A stretch of DNA of 64,000 nucleotides from Flavobacterium piscis (GCF_001686925.1 NZ_LVEN01000044.1:186001-250000); one strand, 5' to 3'. Counted from the first letter of the stretch, positions 50,871 through 59,780 are shown. Notes: generated from the letters alone by a model not told the origin. Made by a program: numbers and translations.

Positions 50871-51503
50871 TTATATAGTGATAAATAATTCTTCGTGAGA
50901 TTTTCTAACTTTTTTGTAGTGTTGAGTGTCGTCCTCATCATGTCTGTAACCAACAGTAGCAATTACTGATGCGTTTAAGCCTAATTTGTCGAAACCTAAG
51001 ATTTCATTGAATGCAGCAGGATTAAAACCTTCCATTGGAGTTGCGTCGATTTTCAAATCAGCAGCAGCAGCTAATAAAGTTCCTAAAGCAATATAAGTTT
51101 GTTTTGCTGTCCAGATATTTTTAGCATCTTGTGATAAGTTCGAAATCACACCATTCATCATATCTGCAAATCCGCCTAAAGCTTCAGTAGGAATTCCTCT
51201 TGTTTCGCTAATGTTTTTAATATAAGCAGCTACAGATTCTGGTCCGGCATTTAAGTCATTAGCAAAAATAAAAAGTTGAGAAGCATCTGTAATTTGAGTC
51301 TGACCGTAAGCAGCAGCTTTCAATTGTTCTCTAATTTCAGGATTTTCTACGATCACAACTTTATAAGGTTGTAATCCGTATGAAGAAGCAGCCAGTCTAA
51401 CAGCTTCTTTTAAAGTATTTAAATCTTCTGAAGATATTTTTTTTGTTGCATCAAATTTTTTTGTTGCATATCTCCAATTTAGATTGTCTAATAATGTGCT
51501 CAT
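50871..51503 (-). CDS. Nitroreductase family NAD(P)H oxidoreductase
   Basis: A 210-residue flavoenzyme of the nitroreductase (NfsB-like) fold. FMN-phosphate contacts lie in NWRYATKKFD near the start, SSYGLQPYKVVIVEN in the middle and GYRHDEDDTQHYKKVR at the end. It reduces nitro compounds and quinones. It follows the MarR gene by four bases and is probably repressed by it, and is followed by YceI. Confidence 0.9.
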   Translation of the reverse strand: MSTLLDNLNWRYATKKFDATKKISSEDLNTLKEAVRLAASSYGLQPYKVVIVENPEIREQLKAAAYGQTQITDASQLFIFANDLNAGPESVAAYIKNISETRGIPTEALGGFADMMNGVISNLSQDAKNIWTAKQTYIALGTLLAAAADLKIDATPMEGFNPAAFNEILGFDKLGLNASVIATVGYRHDEDDTQHYKKVRKSHEELFITI

Positions 51504-51507
51504 AAAA

Positions 51508-51969
51508 TTAATTTTGTTCGGTTCGGTATTTTTCTAATAATTTATTTAGTAATTCTAATTCTTCAGGACTTATATTCTCAGCAAATGCACGCTCGTGTTC
51601 ATCTACCTTCGGGTCTAATTCTTTCAAAACATCTAATCCCTTTTGGGTGATTAAAACTTCAATTTTGCGTCTATTGCCAGGGCAAACATTTCTGGTAACA
51701 AAATCCTTTAATAATAATTTGTCTACCAATCGGGTTGTATTACTTGTTTTAGCCAGCATACGTTCCTGTATGACACACATATTAGCAGGATTTCCTTTTT
51801 GTCCTCTTAATATACGTAACACATTGTACTGTTCTCCGGATAGATCATACGGTTTTATCAACTCGTTGAAATGATCCTGAATCACGTTTTGCGTGTACAT
51901 GATATTCAGAATAACTTTTTTCGCATTATCCATCTTAACTGTACTTTTTATAACCTCTTCAATTGTCAT
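51508..51969 (-). CDS. MarR family transcriptional regulator
   Basis: A 153-residue winged-helix regulator: YDLSGEQYNVLRILRGQKGN, MCVIQERMLAKTSNTTRLVDKLLLKDFV as the recognition region and NRRKIEVLITQKGLDVL as the wing. It is the first gene of the operon. Two palindromes with core TTGTAYATACAA lie immediately upstream, one overlapping the -7 box; the regulator most likely represses the operon and responds to a phenolic or quinone ligand. Confidence 0.9.
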   Translation of the reverse strand: MTIEEVIKSTVKMDNAKKVILNIMYTQNVIQDHFNELIKPYDLSGEQYNVLRILRGQKGNPANMCVIQERMLAKTSNTTRLVDKLLLKDFVTRNVCPGNRRKIEVLITQKGLDVLKELDPKVDEHERAFAENISPEELELLNKLLEKYRTEQN

Positions 51970-51984
51970 AGTCGTAAGTGTATA

Positions 51985-52030
51985 ATTTGTATATACAAAT
52001 GTATATCTTTTAATAGTTGTACATACAAAT
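51985..52030. promoter_or_regulatory. Two MarR-type operator palindromes with -7 box
   Basis: ATTTGTATATACAAAT (51985-52000) is a perfect 16-bp palindrome. AGTTGTACATACAAAT (52015-52030) shares TTGTAYATACAA and lies 30 bp away, three helix turns. The minus-strand box TACATTTG (51996-52003) overlaps the first. Confidence 0.8.
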
Positions 52031-52286
52031 GTTGTGTTAATTTTTTGTTAATTCAAATAATAACAAAATGCGGGTTCATAAACTCTATATAATTAGTATA
52101 AAAATACTTTATTTTTTCAATCTAAAATCCTGTTTATTTGATATTTAACTAAAATATAAAGTTGCTAATCTCAACTTTGCCAAAGTTTAAAATTTTGACA
52201 AGTTCTTATCAATCCAAATATGTAAGTAATTCAGAAATCTAAAATCTAAACTCAAAAATCTAAAATTAAACATCAGGGCATGCCAC

Positions 52287-52390
52287 CATCCCGATAAGAG
52301 GGCAAATTTACTTTGCGCGTATACGCCCTCTTATCGGGATGCTGTCGGGCTATCCGGTCCGCCGCGGCGGATTAGCTTCTATCCCTCATG
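52287..52390. repeat. GC-rich repeat element with 17-bp hairpin
   Basis: CATCCCGATAAGAGGGC (52287-52303) pairs perfectly with GCCCTCTTATCGGGATG (52325-52341). The right side continues CTGTCGGGCTATCCGG, then the palindrome TCCGCCGCGGCGGA (52358-52371) and CTTCTATCCCTC. Its base composition differs strongly from the AT-rich surroundings. The gene-free stretch 51970-52465 also holds the MarR operators and the terminator below. Confidence 0.85.
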
Positions 52391-52407
52391 CGAATTTAGT
52401 ATACAAG

Positions 52408-52440
52408 AAACCCGACAGGTCATAAAGACTTGTCGGGTTT
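52408..52440 (-). terminator. Candidate terminator of the glycerol operon
   Basis: AAACCCGACA (52408-52417) pairs with TGTCGGGTTT (52431-52440), with further partial pairing inside. The minus-strand U-run is short, so strength is uncertain. Confidence 0.6.
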
Positions 52441-52465
52441 TATAAAGAAATAATTGTTTCGGTTT

Positions 52466-53224
52466 TTAAAATAACGAAACCCCTAATTGCATACGAGTAT
52501 ATTTTTCAGCCGGATTCCACATAATGCCTGCAAAAACAGGAAGTTTATATTGAAATATCGAAATATCCTTCGAAGCTTTAAAACCTGCATTGACGATGTT
52601 GAAATTATGATCTGTATTCGATGAATACAGATTTGATTTTCCGTCAAGCGAAAATCCTGCACCTATATATGTATCTAATGTGATCTGATCATTTTTTATC
52701 AACGGATAGCCTAACTCTACATAAGTGGAGTATCTGTTTTTATAATCAAGATCAGGTTGTAATTCCTTATCATTTCCATAAAGAATAATATCAGCTTCAA
52801 TTCGTAAAGGAAATGCCTCAGGAAAACGATATGAAGTTCTCAAATCAATAAGGTGCGTCGTAGTATTTTTATCATAATTAAAAACTTCCGGATGTTCCAC
52901 ATTTGTAGTATTGAACAAATCCCACAAACCAATTGTGAGTCCTTTATGTTTGTATTGAACGTAATAATCGACCTCAGTATATTTACCATCAAAGCTATTA
53001 CCGCCCCAAACCCCAACCGAAAAGTTTCGTTTTTTATCAAAAGTATAATGAATATCTCCCATAGCAGTCATGCTTGGGCTTATAATTAATCCTCTCCAGA
53101 GATGACTGGTTGCAAGAGTAACATTAAAATTTAATCGGCTTGGTTCTTTGCTTTCTGGCGTTGTTTCCTGAGCATAGCCAGCTAGTCCTATGATTATTAT
53201 CATAGAAAGAAAAAGATTTTTCAT
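52466..53224 (-). CDS. Outer-membrane beta-barrel protein of the glycerol operon
   Basis: A 252-residue exported protein with a signal peptide (residues 1-18, ending GYAQ). The mature part is a chain of amphipathic strands, among them FNVTLATSHLWRGLIISPSMT and YTFDKKRNFSVGVWGG, ending in Phe, as in small barrels of the TorF-like group. It lies 29 bp after glpF and is the last gene of the glp operon, so it could be the outer-membrane route for glycerol or a related polyol. That role is inferred from position only. Confidence 0.72.
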   Translation of the reverse strand: MKNLFLSMIIIIGLAGYAQETTPESKEPSRLNFNVTLATSHLWRGLIISPSMTAMGDIHYTFDKKRNFSVGVWGGNSFDGKYTEVDYYVQYKHKGLTIGLWDLFNTTNVEHPEVFNYDKNTTTHLIDLRTSYRFPEAFPLRIEADIILYGNDKELQPDLDYKNRYSTYVELGYPLIKNDQITLDTYIGAGFSLDGKSNLYSSNTDHNFNIVNAGFKASKDISIFQYKLPVFAGIMWNPAEKYTRMQLGVSLF

Positions 53225-53253
53225 AAAATTTCTTATATTAAAAGAAGATGATG

Positions 53254-53985
53254 TTAATTAAGAGTAAGATATAATGCAGCAGCCAGCGAAGCTCCAATTA
53301 TTGGGCCTACAATAGGTATCCAGGCGTATCCCCAATTACTGCTTCCTTTTATAGGTAAAATAGCATGCATAATCCTTGGTCCTAAATCTCTTGCAGGGTT
53401 TATGGCGTATCCGGTCGTACCTCCTAATGATAAACCAATTGCCCATACGACTATAGCAACAGGAAGCGCACCTATAGTTCCTAAACCAATTGCTGCATTG
53501 GTATCACTGGCAATATTGAGGCTTGGTCCTGCAATGTAAAAGATCGAAAAAATCAAAACAAAAGTTGCAATTGCTTCACTAAGCAAATTCGAAACATTAT
53601 TTTTGATGGCAGGTCCTGTAGAAAAACAGGAAAGTTTTGCGCCTTCATCTTCTGTTGCGGCAAAATGATCCTTATGTGATAACCACACTAAAAAAGCACC
53701 TAACATTGCACCAATCATTTCACCAAGGATATAAGTAGGAACTAAGCTCCAGCTAAACTTTCCTATAAGTGCCAACCCAAGTGTAACAACAGGATTTAAG
53801 TGTGCCCCACTAACAGGCCCTGCAATAGTTACGCCTACAAAAACGGCAAATGCCCACGCGGTAGTAATTACAATCCAACCTGAACTGTTTCCGTTGGTAC
53901 CTTTTAGGTTCACGTTTGCTACAACGCCATTTCCTAATAAAATCATTACCATTGTGCCTAAAATTTCTGCTATAAAGGGAGTCAT
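53254..53985 (-). CDS. glpF: Aquaglyceroporin / glycerol uptake facilitator
   Basis: A 243-residue MIP-family channel with six helices and two half-helix loops. The second loop is canonical, GYAINPARDLGPR, with the Asp after NPAR that marks glycerol channels. The first loop reads SGAHLNPVVTLG, NPV in place of NPA, a tolerated variant. It admits glycerol through the inner membrane. It follows glpK by 12 bp. Confidence 0.88.
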   Translation of the reverse strand: MTPFIAEILGTMVMILLGNGVVANVNLKGTNGNSSGWIVITTAWAFAVFVGVTIAGPVSGAHLNPVVTLGLALIGKFSWSLVPTYILGEMIGAMLGAFLVWLSHKDHFAATEDEGAKLSCFSTGPAIKNNVSNLLSEAIATFVLIFSIFYIAGPSLNIASDTNAAIGLGTIGALPVAIVVWAIGLSLGGTTGYAINPARDLGPRIMHAILPIKGSSNWGYAWIPIVGPIIGASLAAALYLTLN

Positions 53986-53997
53986 AATGTTTATTTT

Positions 53998-55494
53998 TTA
54001 GTCTTCAATCCATTGAGATGCGCGTCCTACCGCTTTGTTCCAGTTCTTTACAAGAATGTCTACTTTTGGTTTTTCCATTTCTGGCGAAAATACCTTGTCT
54101 ATAGACCACTGTTCTTTCAAATCCTCTAGACTCGCCCAATATCCTACAGCAAGTCCGGCCAGATAAGCAGCGCCAAGAGCAGTTGTTTCGAGTGTTTTTG
54201 GTCTTGTAACAGTTGACCCAAAAATATCCGATTGAAATTGCATTAGTAAATTATTTTTCGCAGCACCTCCGTCAACTCTTAGTTCTTTTCCTTTGTCGCC
54301 AAAATCAGCTTCCATAGCTTTAACTAAATCATTTACCTGATAAGCAATCCCTTCTAAAGTTGCTCTGGCAATATGTGCATTTGTAGTTCCTCTGGTGATA
54401 CCAAACATTGCGCCTCTCGCATATTGATCCCAGTAAGGAGCTCCTAAACCGGTTAAGGCAGGAACAAAGTAAACGCCGCCATTATCAGGAACACTAGAGG
54501 CAAGAGCTTCAATTTCTTCTGACGAGCTAATCATTTTTGCTCCGTCTCGTAACCATTGTACAGCGGCTCCTCCAACAAAAACACTTCCTTCTAAAGCATA
54601 AGTTGTTTTTCCGTTGATTTTCCAGGCGATAGTAGTTAATAAATTATTAGTAGACTGAATTGGTTTTTCACCCGTATTCATTAGCATAAAACAACCTGTG
54701 CCGTAAGTATTTTTTACCATTCCTGAACTGGTACACAATTGACCAAAAAGCGCTGCTTGCTGATCTCCGGCAACTCCGGCAATAGGAATTTTGGTAGCAA
54801 ATAGGGTAGTGCAGGTTTCTCCGTAAATTTCACTGCTTTGTTTTACTTCGGGAAGCATGGCTCTTGGGATGTCAAATAATTCTAACAATTCGTTATCCCA
54901 TTCTAAGGTATGAATGTTGAACAATAAAGTTCTGCTGGCATTAGAAACATCAGTCATGAATAACTTGGTACGAGTAAGTTTCCAGATAAGCCAAGTGTCA
55001 ACAGTACCAAAACAAAGTTTTCCTTCTTCTGCTTTTTTACGAGCTCCGGGAACATTATCCAAAATCCATTTTACTTTTGTCCCTGAGAAATAAGCATCGA
55101 GGATTAGGCCCGTTTTTTTCTGAATCATATCAGCATGACCTTGTGCTTTCAATTCGTCACAAAATTTTGCTGTTCTGCGATCTTGCCAAACAATAGCATT
55201 ATAAATAGGTTCGCTGGTTTCCCTGTCCCATACAATAGTAGTTTCGCGCTGGTTGGTGATTCCAATTGCTGCAACTTCTCGGCCTGAGATTCCTACTTTT
55301 GCAATTACTTCTGCAGCAGTGCTTATTTGCGAAGACCAGATTTCGTTAGGATCGTGTTCTACCCATCCTGGTTTGGGGAAAATTTGCTCAAACGGTTTTT
55401 GCGAGAGGCTTACAATTTCTCCTTCATGATTGAATAGAATAGCTCTCGAGGAAGTTGTTCCCTGGTCAAGAGCTAAGATTAATTTGTTTTGCAT
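53998..55494 (-). CDS. glpK: Glycerol kinase
   Basis: A 498-residue FGGY kinase: LALDQGTTSSRAILF at the start, the glycerol-contact segment WVEHDPNEIW, GVAGDQQAALFGQ and the ADP-binding LRVDGGAAKNNLLMQFQSDIF. It phosphorylates glycerol, trapping it as glycerol 3-phosphate. It lies 30 bp downstream of glpD. Confidence 0.96.
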   Translation of the reverse strand: MQNKLILALDQGTTSSRAILFNHEGEIVSLSQKPFEQIFPKPGWVEHDPNEIWSSQISTAAEVIAKVGISGREVAAIGITNQRETTIVWDRETSEPIYNAIVWQDRRTAKFCDELKAQGHADMIQKKTGLILDAYFSGTKVKWILDNVPGARKKAEEGKLCFGTVDTWLIWKLTRTKLFMTDVSNASRTLLFNIHTLEWDNELLELFDIPRAMLPEVKQSSEIYGETCTTLFATKIPIAGVAGDQQAALFGQLCTSSGMVKNTYGTGCFMLMNTGEKPIQSTNNLLTTIAWKINGKTTYALEGSVFVGGAAVQWLRDGAKMISSSEEIEALASSVPDNGGVYFVPALTGLGAPYWDQYARGAMFGITRGTTNAHIARATLEGIAYQVNDLVKAMEADFGDKGKELRVDGGAAKNNLLMQFQSDIFGSTVTRPKTLETTALGAAYLAGLAVGYWASLEDLKEQWSIDKVFSPEMEKPKVDILVKNWNKAVGRASQWIED

Positions 55495-55524
55495 GGTTGA
55501 TAGTGTATAATTAAGTAATAAGTT

Positions 55525-57102
55525 TTATTGAAATTCTGATAGCAAAAATCCTTTTGAAATTTCTTTGAAATTTGAAATTTCCTGGGTTATCCACACTTCG
55601 TCATGTCCCAGTTCTTTCGCTATTAATCGTGCTATTTTTTCAGAAGACTGAATTGCGGCTCTGGCGTCTAAGAATAGCAAACGAACACGTCTTGCTAAAA
55701 TATCATCTACAGTTCTTGCCATTTCGTATCGAATCGCCCAGGCTGCTTCTGCCATTGTAAATTCATGATCAGGATGTACTTTCTCATTTAATTCAGGCTC
55801 AGTTTGCTGCAATTGACGTATTTTAGGGATATCTGTACCATAAATGTATAAGTGATTTTCTCTGTCTAAAGTAGTAGTAGGCTGATTGCCATGAATAGCA
55901 AGATGTTCTGTATTACAGCCTTTTGCAGGTATTTTTCTTGTTTTGATTGCTTTGTCGATAATGTCTTCGGCAATTTTTCTGTAAGTAGTCCATTTTCCTC
56001 CTGTAATGGTGATTAAACCAGTTTCGGAAACAATGATTTTGTGGCTTCTTGAAACTTCTTTGGTGCTTTTTCCTTCTTCTTTAGGTGCTGCCAATGGGCG
56101 TAAACCTGCGTAAACAGAAAGAACATCCGCTCTGGTTGGTTTTTTTGCTAAAAAGCGTTGTGCTGTTTCCAGTACAAATTCAATTTCGCTTTCTAAGGCA
56201 ATAGGCTCTAAGCTTTGTTTTTTGATTAATGTATCTGTTGTACCTACTACAATTCGGTTATGCCATGGCACGGCAAATAAAACTCTTCCGTCGCTTGTTT
56301 TAGGAATCATTAGCGCATGGTCTCCAGGTAAAAATGATTTATCAAAAACCAGGTGAATTCCCTGACTCGGCACGATATATTTTTTGTAAACAGTATCGTT
56401 TAGTTTCATTATAGCGTTGGTAAAAACTCCGGTTGCATTTATAACGGCAGATCCTTTTAAGTCATATTTGTCTCCTGTTTCCTGATCCAGAACCTGAACC
56501 CCAATTACCTGATTATTATCGTCTTTTAATAAGTTTACAACTTTACAGTAGTTTAAAATACAAGCGCCTTTTTCTGCTGCGGTCTGAGCTATATTTATGG
56601 CAAGACGTGAATCATCAAATTGTCCGTCATGATAAATAACACCGCTTGTTAAGCCTTTTTCTTCTACATTAGGAAGCATTTCGATTGTTTTTCTTTTCGA
56701 AATATATTTTGAACGGCCTAAACTTAAACGTCCGGCCAATAAATCATAAATGGTTAAACCAATGGTATAAAAGTAACCGCCCCACCAGTTGTAATTAGGG
56801 ATTACAAAGGATTGGTTTTTGACTAAATGACCGGCATTTTGAGCCATTAGGCCTCTTTCTTTAAGGGCTTCTTTTACCAAATGCACATCTCCTTGTTCTA
56901 AGTAACGTACACCACCATGAACTAATTTTGTGCTTCGGCTTGAAGTTCCTTTGGCAAAATCTACTGCTTCGACTAAAATTGTTTTGTAACCTCTGCTTGC
57001 GGCATCAAGAGCAGTTCCCAGACCGCTTGCTCCACCTCCTATTACAATTACATCCCACTTTTCAGTGTTTTTTAGTTTCGATAACTGTTCTGAACGTTTC
57101 AT
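55525..57102 (-). CDS. glpD: Glycerol-3-phosphate dehydrogenase (FAD)
   Basis: A 525-residue flavoprotein with the FAD-binding VIVIGGGASGLGTALDAASRG at residue 19, SRSTKLVHGGVRYLEQG near 54 and TGGKWTTYRKIAED in the C-terminal half. It oxidises glycerol 3-phosphate to dihydroxyacetone phosphate, passing electrons to quinone at the inner membrane. It is the first gene of the glp operon, directly behind a repeat-type operator. Confidence 0.94.
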   Translation of the reverse strand: MKRSEQLSKLKNTEKWDVIVIGGGASGLGTALDAASRGYKTILVEAVDFAKGTSSRSTKLVHGGVRYLEQGDVHLVKEALKERGLMAQNAGHLVKNQSFVIPNYNWWGGYFYTIGLTIYDLLAGRLSLGRSKYISKRKTIEMLPNVEEKGLTSGVIYHDGQFDDSRLAINIAQTAAEKGACILNYCKVVNLLKDDNNQVIGVQVLDQETGDKYDLKGSAVINATGVFTNAIMKLNDTVYKKYIVPSQGIHLVFDKSFLPGDHALMIPKTSDGRVLFAVPWHNRIVVGTTDTLIKKQSLEPIALESEIEFVLETAQRFLAKKPTRADVLSVYAGLRPLAAPKEEGKSTKEVSRSHKIIVSETGLITITGGKWTTYRKIAEDIIDKAIKTRKIPAKGCNTEHLAIHGNQPTTTLDRENHLYIYGTDIPKIRQLQQTEPELNEKVHPDHEFTMAEAAWAIRYEMARTVDDILARRVRLLFLDARAAIQSSEKIARLIAKELGHDEVWITQEISNFKEISKGFLLSEFQ

Positions 57103-57148
57103 ATAGTGTTTGTTTTTGTTTCTTTTATTCTTTTTTGTTTCTATAAAG

Positions 57149-57156
57149 CAAAATTA
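57149..57156 (-). promoter_or_regulatory. -7 box of the glp operon
   Basis: Reads TAATTTTG on the minus strand, 46 bases before the ATG at 57102. Confidence 0.6.
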
Positions 57157-57173
57157 ACGAAACTAAACGAAAC
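57156..57173. promoter_or_regulatory. Direct repeat AACGAAAC-N2-AACGAAAC, candidate GlpR operator
   Basis: Two copies of AACGAAAC (57156-57163 and 57166-57173) with a 10-bp period, one helix turn, touching the glp -7 box and lying between glpD and the divergent DeoR gene. DeoR-family proteins often bind such repeats. Confidence 0.65.
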
Positions 57174-57257
57174 AAAAGTCATATAATAAGTTTTTTTTGG
57201 AATTATTTTTTTATCGTACATTTATAGCTTTAAAAATCTTAATATTATCAGGTTATT

Positions 57258-58028
57258 ATGGTTATTATAAATAAAAGACAAGAGGAAATACTGAAAGAAC
57301 TGGATAAAAACGGACATGTAAATGTGGCGGATTTATGCGAAATTCTTAATGTTTCAACCGTAACAATAAGAAAGGATTTGAACTTTTTAGAAAATGAAAA
57401 TTTGCTGCACCGTACGCATGGCGGCGCAAGCAAGCAGCCTATTTATGCTTTCGAAAGAGATTTAAGCGATAAAGAAGGGCTGCAGGTAGAGCAAAAAAAG
57501 CAAATAGCAAAAGAAGCTTTAAAGTATATTAATAATTATGATTACATCATATTGGGTTCCGGATCTAATGTGCATTATCTGGCTAAGATTATTTCAGGTT
57601 TTCAGAAATTAACAGTGATTACACCGTCTTTAAAGGTGTCTTTAGAATTGAGTAAGGAAGCAAATGTCGATACGATACAATTGGGCGGTGATGTTCGTAA
57701 GAGCTCAAACTCGGCGGTTGGTCCTATATCGGAGTCGATTTTGAGCCAGTTTTCTTGTAATAAATTGTTTTTGGGTGCAGACGGACTTCATTTAGATTTT
57801 GGATTAAGTACTTCAAATGCATTAGAAGCTCATCTTAATCAAGCCATGATTTCGGTGGCGGAAAAGGTAATTATTTTGGTAGATTCTACAAAAATGAATG
57901 TGAGGGGTTTTGGTAAGATTTGTAATTTAGATAAAATTGATGTCTTGATTACAGATGATGGTATTGATATCGAAACCAAAACGAAACTAGAAGAAATAGG
58001 AGTAGAGGTTATTATTGCTTCGAAATAG
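57258..58028 (+). CDS. DeoR/GlpR family repressor
   Basis: A 256-residue regulator. The N-terminal DeoR helix-turn-helix is typical (KRQEEILKELDKNGHVNVADLCEILNVSTVTIRKDLNFLE, then LHRTHGGAS), and the C-terminal sugar-phosphate sensor has ILGSGSNVHYLAK and LFLGADGLHLDFGLST. It is divergent from the glp operon, with 155 bp between them, and most likely represses that operon, with glycerol 3-phosphate or a related phosphate as inducer. Confidence 0.9.
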   Translation: MVIINKRQEEILKELDKNGHVNVADLCEILNVSTVTIRKDLNFLENENLLHRTHGGASKQPIYAFERDLSDKEGLQVEQKKQIAKEALKYINNYDYIILGSGSNVHYLAKIISGFQKLTVITPSLKVSLELSKEANVDTIQLGGDVRKSSNSAVGPISESILSQFSCNKLFLGADGLHLDFGLSTSNALEAHLNQAMISVAEKVIILVDSTKMNVRGFGKICNLDKIDVLITDDGIDIETKTKLEEIGVEVIIASK

Positions 58029-58188
58029 CTTTTTTATATAGATTGAAAAAACGAAACTCGTCTTTTTTTTTTTTGAAACTAGTGGTTCGTTGTTTGCTAT
58101 GAATAGAAGTCAATGTCATTAAGTTAAGCTTTTTAAAGAATAAAATTAATCTCGCAAAGGCGCCAAGAAGCAAAGTTTAAACGCAATA

Positions 58189-58289
58189 TTGTCATTTCGA
58201 CGCAGGAGAAATCTCCGCGAGAAGCTCGACAAAGATTGGATTTACGTTGCGGATTTACTTACGGATATTTCTCCCGCGTCGAAATGCAA
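58189..58289. repeat. Dispersed ~100-bp inverted repeat, CATTTCGA family
   Basis: TTGTCATTTCGACGCAGGAG (58189 on) mirrors CTCCCGCGTCGAAATGCAA (58271-58289). Same family as 20161 and 38444. Confidence 0.82.
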
Positions 58290-58384
58290 ATATTTACAAT
58301 TTTGAGAGAAATTATTCGTAATAACATTATTGGTTTTTCTAATGAACACCCCCCCCCTTAATTTTAGATTATTGGTTAAAAAAT

Positions 58385-58420
58385 AAACCCAACACGTTTT
58401 GAAATGTGTCGGGTTTTATT
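58385..58420 (-). terminator. Candidate terminator of the hydrolase gene
   Basis: TAAACCCAACACG and GTGTCGGGTTTTA pair with one interruption; AT-rich tracts on both sides. Confidence 0.65.
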
Positions 58421-58438
58421 TTTTATTTTTTTTAAAAT

Positions 58439-59212
58439 TTACAGGCTTAAGTACTTTTCAATATTTGTCATTATTATTTTTCGTTCTTCGGGAGTTGCGT
58501 CATTATCCATATTGCTGTGATTGATAGGGGTGAACTGAACCGTCATTCCGTATTTTTTTTGTTCTTGCTCGGTTGGTAATACTCCTTCGTCTGCAGCATA
58601 GTTTTTAGAGCGTAAAGTATATATTGTAGGATGATTAACTCTTGGAAGCGGCATTCTGCGATTATCCATTGTTATTATTTTATCAACCAATTTGGGATAT
58701 TTAACGGCAAATAAAGCGGTCATGTCTCCACCATTCGAATGACCAATTAGCGTTAAATGCTTAAAATCTAATTCGGGTTTTATGGTTTTAAATTCATTTA
58801 AAACATAAAGAATGTTGTCGGTTCCTCTTTCCCAGTTTGGTTTCCGTGTGACTTTAAGAACTCCATCCATTGGCAGAAGATCGTCAGTAGGCAATTCGTG
58901 CTGAATGCTAATAACAAAATATCCTTTTGAGGCTAAACTTTCGGTTAAATAGGAATAAATCATATTGTCACCGCCTTTATTTTCTCCGTATCCATGACTA
59001 AAAATTACAACTTGCTGATTCTTAATTTTTTTATCGGATTTAGGTTGAAAGACTGCAACGGGAATTTTGCGGTTTCGCGATTTGTCAAATAATTCTATGC
59101 TATCAAGTTTAACAGCATAGTTGTTATTTGATGTTTGAGAATTTGATTTTTTGTTATTTGAACAACTTATTAAGAACAAGGATACTAAGATTTGAAAATA
59201 TATTTTGTTCAT
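58439..59212 (-). CDS. Alpha/beta hydrolase lipoprotein
   Basis: A 257-residue exported lipoprotein with lipobox FLISC at residues 13-17. The catalytic Ser is in LIGHSNGGDM (GxSxG), VIFSHGYGENKGG forms the oxyanion loop, and the likely catalytic His is in PINHSNMDN near the end. It is probably an esterase in the periplasm or at the membrane; the substrate is unknown. It follows a GNAT gene by 46 bp and may be co-transcribed. Confidence 0.82.
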   Translation of the reverse strand: MNKIYFQILVSLFLISCSNNKKSNSQTSNNNYAVKLDSIELFDKSRNRKIPVAVFQPKSDKKIKNQQVVIFSHGYGENKGGDNMIYSYLTESLASKGYFVISIQHELPTDDLLPMDGVLKVTRKPNWERGTDNILYVLNEFKTIKPELDFKHLTLIGHSNGGDMTALFAVKYPKLVDKIITMDNRRMPLPRVNHPTIYTLRSKNYAADEGVLPTEQEQKKYGMTVQFTPINHSNMDNDATPEERKIIMTNIEKYLSL

Positions 59213-59258
59213 TTTTTTGATGTGCCTTTCATTTGATTCCTGATGCCGGGATTTTATT

Positions 59259-59780
59259 TTAAATCAACTTTTTTTCGAATGCTTTTCGTGCTGATCCTCT
59301 AAAAAAGACTTCGCCACAATAACTATAATTTAGTTTGTCCAGAATTTTCAACATTGGGATATTGTCAAAGTTGGTATCTACTTTTATACTATAAATAGTA
59401 TTTGTGAGGCAGATATCTTCTATGTTTTTGAAAAGTGTTGTGGCAATACCTTTTCCTTTTGCCAGTTTTGATGCGGCTACACGATGCACAACAGCATAGT
59501 CACCATTGGTAAGCCATTTACCTTGTATCTCTTCGTAAGCAGGTTCTTTATCGAATATGATAGCAGCGTAACATAAAATCGATTCATTCTCTGTAAGTAC
59601 ATAAGCGTAACCGTTTTTTATATCATTCTGAATTGTAAGTTCATTAGGATATCCGTCTTGCCATTGCGTGCTTCCGTCTTGTCGCCTTTGTTCTATTGCG
59701 TCCTGAAGGATATTCCAGATTTGAGGAACTTCAGAAAGTGCTGCTTTTCTTAAAATGAATTGTTCTGTTGTATTGCTCAT
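59259..59780 (-). CDS. GNAT N-acetyltransferase
   Basis: A 173-residue acetyltransferase with the acetyl-CoA loop VAASKLAKGKGIATTLFKNI and the final DKLNYSYCGEVFFRG. The acceptor is unknown; the related RimI-like and small-molecule classes cannot be separated by eye. It lies 17 bp after the sulfur transporter gene and may belong to that operon. Confidence 0.86.
   Translation of the reverse strand: MSNTTEQFILRKAALSEVPQIWNILQDAIEQRRQDGSTQWQDGYPNELTIQNDIKNGYAYVLTENESILCYAAIIFDKEPAYEEIQGKWLTNGDYAVVHRVAASKLAKGKGIATTLFKNIEDICLTNTIYSIKVDTNFDNIPMLKILDKLNYSYCGEVFFRGSARKAFEKKLI

Larger units (their letters stand above)
58029..58438. other. Gene-free spacer of 410 bp with dispersed repeat and terminator
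   Basis: Contains CTCGCAAAGGCGCCAAGAAG (58151 on), the CATTTCGA element at 58189-58289, a run of nine C residues near 58351, and the hairpin at 58385. No gene seen. Confidence 0.6.

Noticed and set aside
58346..58360. Run of C residues as a phase-variable promoter element
   Set aside because: A single homopolymer of nine C lies 80 bases from the end of a minus-strand gene, not at a promoter.
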